NCBI GenBank assembly: GCA_965200765.1
Contig: OZ241380.1
Coordinates: 372,001-436,000, forward strand
Direction of reading: 5' to 3'
DNA: 64,000 nucleotides
DNA from: G965200765 sp965200765
Lineage (GTDB): Bacteria; Pseudomonadota; Gammaproteobacteria; Arenicellales; JAJDZL01
In this document: piece by piece, positions 27,548 to 34,797 of the stretch
Layout: each line of letters begins with the position of its first letter
Numbering within the stretch: the first letter of the stretch is position 1
Translations under genes and position numbers: made by a program
The notes under the pieces: model-generated
Told to the model about the DNA's origin: nothing
The model's input: the letters and a program-made list of their open reading frames with translations, nothing else
Database searches by the model: none

Positions 27548-28991
27548 CTACTGGACTGGTTTTCTCCAACCTGGAATATACGGTAATTTACCGCCAAGTA
27601 GATTTTCCACACTCAATCCCTGAATGAAATTGAAGTTTCCCGTCATGTCTCTAATTTGTCCCTTCTCCCTATTGTTTTCAACCGTCTGCATATATTTGTC
27701 AAAACAAATCATTACACCGCATTTAGCTCCTGTTTGTCGCACCGTCGTAGATAAGGCTCTCACGGAATCAGCACTGACTTTGCCACTTTTGACTTGGACA
27801 ATTGCAAAAGTCTTTTGAGGCAAATCTCGACTGACCAATTCTTCGCTGTGATAAAAAGGAATTATGCCATCAACCCCACCATCAGCCCCTCTCTCACCCG
27901 GTTCGCGAAACAAGCCTTGAGCACCCACTTCGCCACAAACCCACTTTTCAAATTCAAATGGATTTGATTTTGCCAAATCTTGTGCATCAACTACGGTAAG
28001 CGGACAGCCAATAACAGGTATCTGACCGCGATTTAATCGCTTGAATTCGTTAAGCAATCGGTTTCTAACCAAACCTGCTGCAAACTGAGATATGTCTATG
28101 CCTATCCACTTTCTCTTTAATTCTTCAGCAGCGTGAAGTGTAGTGCCGCATCCACAAAATGGATCCAAAACAATGTCTCCCTCGTTTGAACTAACATTTA
28201 TGATTCGCTCCAGCAAACCTAGAGGCTTTTGAGTTGGATATCCTGTATATTCACTGTGTGTTTTATAGGCTTCTGCAATGTCGTTCCACCAATCAAACGG
28301 GATTTTTCCTTTATTCAACTCTTCCTTTGGAGTCGCTTTAGCATATTCTCCAGCATGGCCAAACTTCTTTAGCTTTTTGTCAATTCTCTTGTGTTGGACA
28401 AGAACACTTTTAGGGTTAAACGTTGGTTTGTCTCCTTTTGAAAAGTACAATATAGTGTCATGTTTTCTAGGAAAATGAAATTTTGGAGAACCCGGACTAC
28501 CATAGCACCAAGCAATCTCATTACGGAAATTCTTTGCACCAAATATCACATCCATCAACATTTTCAGATAATGACTTGCCGTGGGATCACAATGAAGATA
28601 AATACTTCCTGTCTTTTTCAAAACTCGCCTCATCGCCTTGAGACGAATTGCCATATTCAACAAATATGCTGACGTACTGATTTGTGCATTCGGTCTTTCC
28701 TTGAATACCCGTCTTGTCAATTCAACAATTTCAGCAAGTAACTTGTCTTCTACCCCCCCCCCCCTTTAGATTCTGAAGGTCTGTTTCCTCAATATCCGAC
28801 CATGACCAAGTATCCTTGAATGCCATGACTGGCTTTGCATCTTTCTCGTACTGGCCCTTGAAAGGAAGGTTGTACTCGCTTTTGGAATTGAAAGGCGGGT
28901 CAAGATAAATCAGATCGACGCTTTCATCCGGCAGTGCGTAAGAATCATTCAACACTTCAAGGCAGTCCTTTGCGTAAATCGTTCTGTTCAA
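27548..28991 (-). CDS. Beta-class DNA methyltransferase fused to Mrr-like endonuclease, frame broken at a 12-G run
   Basis: Starts at TTG 28991 behind GGGAGGGG. The first part holds motif IV LIYLDPPFNSKSEYNLPF (~residues 29-46); the second part holds motif I DPFCGCGTT, so order IV then I marks a beta-class amino-methyltransferase. The C-terminal ~150 residues have a PD-(D/E)XK/Mrr-like pattern (GADGGVDGIIPF, then AIVQVKSGK), so modification and cleavage may be in one protein. At 28753-28764 the minus strand reads 12 G; the reading frame then hits a stop after RRQVTC. With 11 or 14 G the frame continues as VEDKLLAEIVEL into the rest, giving ~480 aa. This is either phase variation, OFF here, or a homopolymer error. 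Confidence 0.88.
28753..28764 (-). repeat. Poly-G(12) tract inside the methyltransferase gene
   Basis: Twelve G on the minus strand exactly at the frame break. Mononucleotide runs of this length are classic slipped-strand switching sites. Confidence 0.85.
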
Positions 28992-29027
28992 TGCCCCTCC
29001 CTGTTTTTCTGCGGATTTGCAGGTTGT

Positions 29028-29984
29028 TCATTTTGGTTTGCCTTCCGGGTCGCCAATCAAGTCATTATACTTCAGTCGCTTCCCAAACAAACCTTGAATT
29101 GTGCAATCAATCTGCAGCATGGTATCAATTTGCCTGATGTTCTGTCTGGCACTGAACTCGTCAACATACTTCTGCAAGTGCTTGGCACTCATCTTGTGGT
29201 AAATACCGTAGTATCCTCGCTTCAGGCAGGCCCAGAACGATTCTGCACCGTTGATATGAGCTTGACCCTTGACATACTCCCCCACCGAGTGCTTGACGCT
29301 ATCATGGCTGTATCCAAGTTGTTCAAGCCCATTATATACAGCGGCATCATCCGTGTAGATTTTCGAACCTTTCAAAACATTGTCGCAGACAATTTGAAGC
29401 AACGTCGTAGCCTTGGTGTTCTTGACCTTGACTGCCTTGACTTTTTTGCTGTCCCGCTCCTTGATGCCGATGACCGCGGTCTTGCCAATTGCTCCGCGAC
29501 CTGCATTAAGTTTCTTGTTCTTATGCTTGTTCTTTTCCTTGCCTCCCATATAGGTCTCATCAACTTCAACTTCGCAACCGAGTAGCGATGACGCGTTGGT
29601 CGCCCATGCTTCACGAATTCTATGCCCCATGAACCAAGCGCTCGACTGATGCAGTCCAATATCGTTTGAAAGTTTCGTACTGGAAATTCCCTTGAGCGAA
29701 GTGGACATCAGATAAATAGCCATTAACCATCTCTTGCAATCAATATTGCTTCCCTCCATCAGAGTTCCTGTCTTGACACTGAAATACTTCCGGCAGAGTT
29801 TGCACCAGTAGGGCATAGTCTTGTGTTTCGCATTACTGGTCTTGTCGGTGCCGCAACGCGGGCAAGTTCGACCTTTCGGCCATCGCCTTGACTCGATATA
29901 AGCCATCGCGACATCTTCGGTTTCGAACATGTTCATAAATTCGTAAAGACTGATTCGCCGTCTTGCACACTTGGGTTTTCGCAT
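29028..29984 (-). CDS. IS1595-family transposase
   Basis: 318 aa. N-terminal zinc ribbon CPRCGTDKTSN...YWCKLCRKYFSVKTGT (~residues 41-72), then the DDE catalytic domain with VEVDETYMGGKEKNKHKNKK (first Asp ~ 142) and YTDDAAVYNGL (second Asp), and ...HINGAESFWACLKRGYYGIYH with the terminal Glu/Asn region. Matches the ISXO2-like DDE fold of the IS1595 family. It appears intact, and the perfect ends suggest it can still act. Confidence 0.95.
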   Translation of the reverse strand: MRKPKCARRRISLYEFMNMFETEDVAMAYIESRRWPKGRTCPRCGTDKTSNAKHKTMPYWCKLCRKYFSVKTGTLMEGSNIDCKRWLMAIYLMSTSLKGISSTKLSNDIGLHQSSAWFMGHRIREAWATNASSLLGCEVEVDETYMGGKEKNKHKNKKLNAGRGAIGKTAVIGIKERDSKKVKAVKVKNTKATTLLQIVCDNVLKGSKIYTDDAAVYNGLEQLGYSHDSVKHSVGEYVKGQAHINGAESFWACLKRGYYGIYHKMSAKHLQKYVDEFSARQNIRQIDTMLQIDCTIQGLFGKRLKYNDLIGDPEGKPK

Positions 29985-30043
29985 AATCTATTCACTCAGA
30001 AAGTTATTTCTCATTCAAGACAGGTTATACACTATTTGACTTG

Positions 30044-30070
30044 ATTTGTCAACTATTCCCGATAATACCC
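30044..30070 (-). repeat. Right terminal inverted repeat of the transposon
   Basis: 27 bp, the perfect reverse complement of 27345-27371. Confidence 0.95.
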
Positions 30071-30078
30071 AAAAATTA
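30071..30078 (+). repeat. Target-site duplication, right
   Basis: AAAAATTA, identical to 27337-27344. Confidence 0.93.
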
Positions 30079-30438
30079 GCCATCTGGTACGGAAAAGCGG
30101 GGCAACTTGCTAGTGTCAGGTGTCTTGATGCGCTGACTCCTTCCCAAATGAGCGATACTGATTTTCTCGCAGAACTTGTGTCCGAAGAGTTGGCGGTTGC
30201 AGTGAAAGAAGATGGCGCTGAGGTCGGGATTTTGTCGGCGACAGCATTTACCGGACTTGCTGACAAACTGAATTGCAACATTCCTGTCGTTGACGGAGTT
30301 ACCACCGCGGTTCGTGCTATAGAAAGCGCTGTGCAAGGAGCGAGCGAGGAGTTGATTGACTTGAATTTTCCAGAGAAAAAACAGTTGGAGGGAGTCTCAA
30401 TTGAGTTGGAGAACTGGTATTCGAAGTTGCCGGATTAA
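30079..30438 (+). pseudogene. Racemase-family gene, 3' part
   Basis: The 119 C-terminal codons (AIWYGKAGQLASVRCLDAL... to the stop at 30438), in frame with the 5' part once the transposon is removed. It has no ribosome site of its own; a start-like codon in the transposon end could in principle give a 130-aa fragment, but that would lack half the fold. No decay is seen besides the insertion. Confidence 0.9.
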
Positions 30439-30571
30439 AGGAAGCATCGTCAAGGTTGCAAGCCAAAATATGTCATAGTTTGCCAGTAGATTGACTGATT
30501 TGTGATTGATAGTGTAAAAATTATCGACCAAGTAGAGTAAGATAGTTTCGTCACGAAAATCGTAGAGGTAA

Positions 30572-30856
30572 ATGATTGTGAGAGTTTCCTATTCAATTTA
30601 TGAAGTAAAAGCCAAATTTTCAGAAATAATTCGACTAGTGAGGTCGGGGACGGTTGTTACGATCACTCACGATGGTGAGCCCGTGGCCGAAATGACTCCT
30701 ATAAACGAAAAGAAAATGTCTACTGAAGAACATTTCAAAGACCTTGAGCAACGCGGTATTCTGCTCCCAGTAAAGGGCAAAAGAAAGCCATTCAAGGCGA
30801 TTGGCAAACGGCCCGGAGCAGTCAAGCGATTCATCGAAGATAGAGGCCAATGGTAA
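30572..30856 (+). CDS. Phd/YefM-family antitoxin, no adjacent toxin
   Basis: 94 aa, ATG with GAGGTAA directly upstream. The N-terminal 45 residues (YSIYEVKAKFSEIIRLVRSG, VTITHDGEPVAEM) match the DNA-binding domain of Phd/YefM type II antitoxins; the C-terminus is the variable toxin-binding part. No toxin gene follows: 62 nt after its stop begins the repeat that bounds the next cassette, so the toxin may have been lost or replaced. If alone, it could still bind its own promoter or neutralise a toxin encoded elsewhere. Confidence 0.8.
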   Translation: MIVRVSYSIYEVKAKFSEIIRLVRSGTVVTITHDGEPVAEMTPINEKKMSTEEHFKDLEQRGILLPVKGKRKPFKAIGKRPGAVKRFIEDRGQW

Positions 30857-30917
30857 CTGCATAAGTTGTTGGATTCTTTGGTTTTGATTTGCAAGTAGTT
30901 GTATTTCAACAACTGAG

Positions 30918-30992
30918 CAAAGACACTACAAATCAGCCTTTCAGTTACTCTGCATCAATACCGGGTAGGCACCTGTAAGGTGTTACCGAGGG
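30918..30992 (+). repeat. Direct repeat copy A bounding the PD-(D/E)XK nuclease cassette
   Basis: Begins CAAAGACACTACAAATC and ends TACCGAGG; about 70 percent identical by eye to 32386-32460, with best-conserved parts CAAAGACACT/CAAAGGCACT, ACCGGGTAGGCACCTGT/ACCGGGCAGGTGCCTGT and CCGAGG. Confidence 0.65.
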
Positions 30993-31221
30993 GAAACGGC
31001 ATAGTGCCCGGCAACTTCAGACCCATGACCTTGTAGATGGTTTTAAGAACCTCGGTGGATTTCGATGGGTTCGCATAGTTTCTGCCGATTCGCTTGAATA
31101 GCCACTCAAGGGCCTCCTCGCGGGTGTGCGTCGGCGAGGAACGAACAACAGTTCCGTCGCGGTGCAATGTTGGTAGCTGATAGAAAATCAATTCCTCTGG
31201 CGTTGAATTTTCTGCACCCAC
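30955..31221 (-). CDS. Small hypothetical protein divergent from the nuclease
   Basis: 88 aa, GTG start. The product has a plausible mixed alpha/beta composition (EEALEWLFKRIGRNYANPSK) but no recognised family. Its 3' end runs into repeat copy A. Its start is 58 nt from the nuclease ATG on the opposite strand, so the two could share a promoter region and perhaps a function (immunity or modification cannot be shown). Confidence 0.4.
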   Translation of the reverse strand: MGAENSTPEELIFYQLPTLHRDGTVVRSSPTHTREEALEWLFKRIGRNYANPSKSTEVLKTIYKVMGLKLPGTMPFPLGNTLQVPTRY

Positions 31222-31278
31222 TTGTGATACTATGTGCCTAGGTATTTTAAATCCACAAACTTACACGGAGATACGAGT

Positions 31279-32341
31279 ATGAGTAATTTTACCCCCCCCC
31301 CCCAAGCCAAATCTTTTCAGATATGGACGTAAGGAACTATCTCAAGATGCATTGATTTGCTGGCTCTCGGACTGGGCCAATAAAAAGTACGCAGATTTAG
31401 ATCCCGAACTTCACAAAACTGGTCAAGAGTTCATTCGAGCACTATTCTCCAAACATGACCATTCAGGTCCAGACGAAATTCTTAAAGTAGAACCAAGACA
31501 GCAAGTGTCCAGCATTGATGTTTTGGTTGAAGTGAATGACGAGTACGTAATTCTCATAGAAGATAAAACAGAAACCACAGAGCACGGAGGCCAACTATCC
31601 GAATACCACGGCAAAGTTCTTGAAAACAGTAATGGTGGTATGACGAATGTCAATGTGACCAAGGAAAAATTCTTTCCAATCTTCTTGAAGACAGGCAATA
31701 TCAGCAAGGTTGACGAAAAATATATTGAAGAAGAACCACTAGATCCTTCCTATCGTGTGTTCAACCGCCAGGATTTTATTAATGTTGTATCAAGTTTTAA
31801 GGGTGAGTCCGAGATTCTCAAGGATTTCATTTGCCACCTTGAAGGCCGGGAAGCTGATTTCCAGTCTTGGAAGAGCACGAAGCCGGGTGATTGGTCATGG
31901 GAGGCTTGGCAAGGATTTTATCGTAACCTTGAATGTAGTCTGGATGAGGTGTTTTGGTGGGGACATGCTAATAATAAGTCTGGTGGGTTTATGGGCTTGG
32001 CATGGCCTGATTCTGAGACAATTGATGGGGTGAGTATCTACCTACAAATCGAAGAAGGCCAGGTAGTCTTCAAAATTGCAGTAGAGGAAGATTCTGACCG
32101 AAGCGCAAAAAGGACTCTCTGGCATACTCGAGTTTTGGAGTTGGCAGGGGAAAAAGGAATGAAAAATGTTGTCAAACCAAAGAGATTTGGAACCGGGAAA
32201 CATATGACAGTTGCTGTTTTCGAACCCGGGTGGAGAAAGGTTGGAAGTGACGGTCTATTGGACTATGAGGCCACAATTGGAGTACTGAAGAAATTGGAAG
32301 ATTTCTTTAGATTAGCAGTTGAGAAGTATAAGAGCAAATAG
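31279..32341 (+). CDS. PD-(D/E)XK nuclease-superfamily protein, frame broken at a 12-C run near the start
   Basis: The probable start is ATG 31279 with GGAGAT upstream. It reads MSNFTPPP, then in the present sequence ends at 31330. Directly after the C-run the +1 frame reads KPNLFRYGRKELSQDALICWLSDWA, the typical opening of the PDDEXK_4 family, and stays open to 32341. One C fewer (11) joins both parts into 353 aa. The nuclease core is SIDVLVEVNDEYVILIEDKT (Asp, then ExK) near residues 75-95. A TTG at 31352 would give a 329-aa product that cuts off conserved residues. The gene stands between two direct repeats with a small divergent ORF. Its target is unknown; a restriction or antiphage role is inferred. 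Confidence 0.85.
31292..31303 (+). repeat. Poly-C(12) tract at codons 5-8 of the nuclease gene
   Basis: Twelve C between ATTTTA and AAGCC, exactly at the frame break. Confidence 0.85.
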
Positions 32342-32385
32342 AGTATCCATGCAAATATTTGATTCTATTGATTTCATTTAGTAAA

Positions 32386-32460
32386 CAAAGGCACTGCAAA
32401 TCGGATTTTTAATCCGATTTGCAGTGGTACCGGGCAGGTGCCTGTCAGATTTTGCCGAGG
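32386..32460 (+). repeat. Direct repeat copy B bounding the nuclease cassette
   Basis: Partner of 30918-30992. This copy contains the perfect hairpin 32392-32426, which copy A lacks. Confidence 0.65.
32392..32426. terminator. Perfect 16-bp hairpin between convergent genes
   Basis: CACTGCAAATCGGATT (32392-32407) pairs with AATCCGATTTGCAGTG (32411-32426) around a TTT loop. It lies between the stops of the convergent nuclease and MFS genes, so it may serve both as terminator, though no U-run follows on either strand. Confidence 0.65.
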
Positions 32461-32491
32461 TGTCTGTGAACCAGCAATTCAAATCTGTGAT

Positions 32492-33712
32492 TTACGAATT
32501 GTTGCGAGCCAACTTGTAAATCGCCAATGGACCAATCATCGTAATTGCACCGGTGACAACAAACGCAAGCCCCCAAGCTATCCAATTCTGTGCACCGCCA
32601 GTGATATCAAGTGTTGCCCCAAAAATAATTGGTCCGACAAACGCACCGATAAATCCGATCAGGGAATGACTAGCCAACGTTGTGCCGCGCACTTCTGAAG
32701 ATGCTTCTTTCACAACAGTTGTTGTAATGCTCGCTGAGTCAGCAATGGACAATATTCCGTAGAGTAGTGTCAGCACCAGTACAAGCATAATTGACATGAT
32801 GCTGGCAAACCCTAGAAATATCCCGACTGCGGCGGCAGTGAATATGACTGCGCATACAACTCTGGCCCGGTGGGTTCGCTCCGCGATTTCATTGGTCAAA
32901 ATACTGAACGGTTGCGAGATGAGACTGACGATAGCGACGAACACCGCTGGATTCAAGTAGTCAAATTCTGTACTGGTCTCGTGCTGGCTAAAGACAAACA
33001 CCAGATAGGCCACAATCCAGGAACGAAAGACAAACAGTTCCACATTATGGGTGCCATAAGCGATGCTGTATCCAAGCGCCTTGCGATTGCGAAGTGCAGT
33101 TCTGAAATTGTCGATGATGCTGAACTTCTTCTCGCCTCGCTTTGGTGGAACCGACGGCAGAACGTAGTACGCAATGAGAAAAGCAGTGACGGGCCCCAAT
33201 GCTGATACAGCAAACATCCATTGCCAGTTGAATAAGCTGGAAAGAGCACCAGCAAACAAAAACGAAACTGCAACACCAAAACCAAAGCAAGCGGTATAAA
33301 CCGCTACTGTTCGGCTTTGTACGCGGTCCGGAACTGCATCCACCAAGGCTTTTAGCCCTGGAAAATAAGTTCCTGCGACAGCAATGCCTTGCAAGCAACG
33401 CCAAATACTTGCACTTTGAACACCGGTTGTTGCAATTGCGAATCCAACTGCGCCGACAATACCGAGTGCCATGCATAGCAGGTAAATATGGCGAGCGTTG
33501 AATCGGTCTGTAATGGAGACCAGAATGCCGACCGCAATGACATAGCCACCAAAATAAATCCCCGCAACCCAACCCATTTCAGTATTTGTGGCATTCCACT
33601 CAGCCTGGAGTTCCGGTAAAAATGCCGGATAGACCGAAAAGGACAGCATACTAAGCACATGCGCAATGCACATGAGCGCGACTGTAGTGGCAACACCTTT
33701 GTTGTCAAGCAT
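32492..33712 (-). CDS. MFS transporter
   Basis: 406 aa with twelve predicted membrane helices. The conserved loop between helices 2 and 3 reads GILVSITDRFNARHIYL, a variant of the MFS signature, and the RCLQGIAVAGTYFPGLKAL segment fits the solute-uptake MFS groups. Substrate cannot be read from the sequence. Monocistronic, convergent with the nuclease gene. Confidence 0.85.
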   Translation of the reverse strand: MLDNKGVATTVALMCIAHVLSMLSFSVYPAFLPELQAEWNATNTEMGWVAGIYFGGYVIAVGILVSITDRFNARHIYLLCMALGIVGAVGFAIATTGVQSASIWRCLQGIAVAGTYFPGLKALVDAVPDRVQSRTVAVYTACFGFGVAVSFLFAGALSSLFNWQWMFAVSALGPVTAFLIAYYVLPSVPPKRGEKKFSIIDNFRTALRNRKALGYSIAYGTHNVELFVFRSWIVAYLVFVFSQHETSTEFDYLNPAVFVAIVSLISQPFSILTNEIAERTHRARVVCAVIFTAAAVGIFLGFASIMSIMLVLVLTLLYGILSIADSASITTTVVKEASSEVRGTTLASHSLIGFIGAFVGPIIFGATLDITGGAQNWIAWGLAFVVTGAITMIGPLAIYKLARNNS

Positions 33713-33825
33713 TCTGTAAAATTCGGACCAATTGGATGATCGGGTTAGACAACTGACCTTGCATTCGCAGTCATTGATGAAAACTCAATCGAAAACAATC
33801 AGCAACTGTGATGCAAATTGTAGTG

Positions 33826-34797
33826 TCAGTTTTGGTAGATGGGCTTTTCACCCGGGGGCCTTGACTGAAATTTTCGATGAAGCCAGAAGTACTGTTCAGG
33901 CATGGTCTCCACAATTTTCTCAATCTCCTGATTCATTTTCGTAGCATCTTCCAGAGGGTCACCGGTTATGAAGTTTTCAGGCAAAAGTCTGGTGTGAATT
34001 TCATAGCCGCTCGCCTTGGGAAGCTGAAGCGTGTGGCACATGAAAATTCGAGCGTTGTGATACTGTGAAATACGAGTAAGTCCATTGTATGTCGCACATT
34101 GAATTCCAAAAAACGGTACAAACAGTTTGCGTTGCTGGAAACTGGCATTTTGGTCCGGGAGATAGAACAAAACTTCTCCGGCGCTCATCGCCTTGTAGAG
34201 TTGGCGCAAGCTTTCATGAAAGCGCACCAGGGTAACCCGATATGGAGCATTCATACGAAATATGCGATTCAACCAGCTGAACGGACTTGTTTCATTTCTG
34301 AAACATCGACGGTAGATCATGTCGAAAATCGGATTTTTCGGCGCCTTGTAGATGGTAGTTGCCGGGGCAATGTTGCAAACTGCTCTCAGTAAAATCAGTG
34401 CACAGGTCAAATGCGGGCACAGCAATATCACTGACTGTTTGCTGTCAATAAATGGTTGCAGGTGGTCTCGGCCATGCCATGACACTTCCCGCTTGAATTG
34501 CTTTGAATTGGCAAACATGGCGAAACCCCAAGCGAAGACGCCGCGACCGCAATAGCGAAAACAGTCCAGTGCGATTTTGCGCCGGCGATCGCTTGAATAA
34601 TTGGGGAAACAGAGTTCTAGATTGCGAAGTGCAATCCTTCGGCGTTTAGGCAACAAAAGATAAAGTATGAATCCAAGTGTGCCACCAACATGCCACCTGA
34701 TTCGCGCCGGGAGCATACTGACATAACGCCATACGACTGCACCCGCCAGACCACTGAGTTTTTGTTTGCCTGAAACTTCAGTAGAGGTCTGAGCCAT
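33826..34797 (-). CDS. LpxL/HtrB-like acyltransferase paralog with altered catalytic motif
   Basis: About 323 aa from ATG 34797 (a frame reaching 34878 would extend into the next gene). Lysophospholipid/lipid A acyltransferase family: RIALRNLELCFPNYSSDRR, then CPHLTCALILLRAV, LFYLPDQN and EQYFWLHRKFQSRPPGE. The active-site motif of the family is H-x4-D/E; here it reads H-LTCA-L, with Leu in place of the acid, so it may be inactive or changed in role. It overlaps the upstream paralog by 20 nt. Integral to the inner membrane by an N-terminal helix. Confidence 0.85.
   Translation of the reverse strand: MAQTSTEVSGKQKLSGLAGAVVWRYVSMLPARIRWHVGGTLGFILYLLLPKRRRIALRNLELCFPNYSSDRRRKIALDCFRYCGRGVFAWGFAMFANSKQFKREVSWHGRDHLQPFIDSKQSVILLCPHLTCALILLRAVCNIAPATTIYKAPKNPIFDMIYRRCFRNETSPFSWLNRIFRMNAPYRVTLVRFHESLRQLYKAMSAGEVLFYLPDQNASFQQRKLFVPFFGIQCATYNGLTRISQYHNARIFMCHTLQLPKASGYEIHTRLLPENFITGDPLEDATKMNQEIEKIVETMPEQYFWLHRKFQSRPPGEKPIYQN

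Larger units (their letters stand above)
27345..30070 (-). mobile_element. IS1595-family transposon with methyltransferase-nuclease cargo
   Basis: 2,726 bp with 27-bp perfect terminal inverted repeats (27345-27371 and 30044-30070, each starting GGGTATTATCGGGAATAGTT from the outside) and an 8-bp AAAAATTA target duplication. Contents, all on the minus strand: the transposase (29028-29984), a DNA methyltransferase-endonuclease fusion broken at a G-run (27548-28991) and a small downstream ORF (27381-27545). IS1595 relatives with passenger genes are known. Perfect ends and duplication indicate a recent insertion. Confidence 0.95.

Noticed and set aside
31352..32341. TTG 31352 as the real nuclease start
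   Set aside because: The conserved family opening lies upstream in the same frame and links to a better ATG through the C-run.
33045..33572. 175-codon open frame inside the MFS gene
   Set aside because: It is a same-strand shadow of the transporter reading frame with no ribosome site and a Cys/Trp-rich composition.
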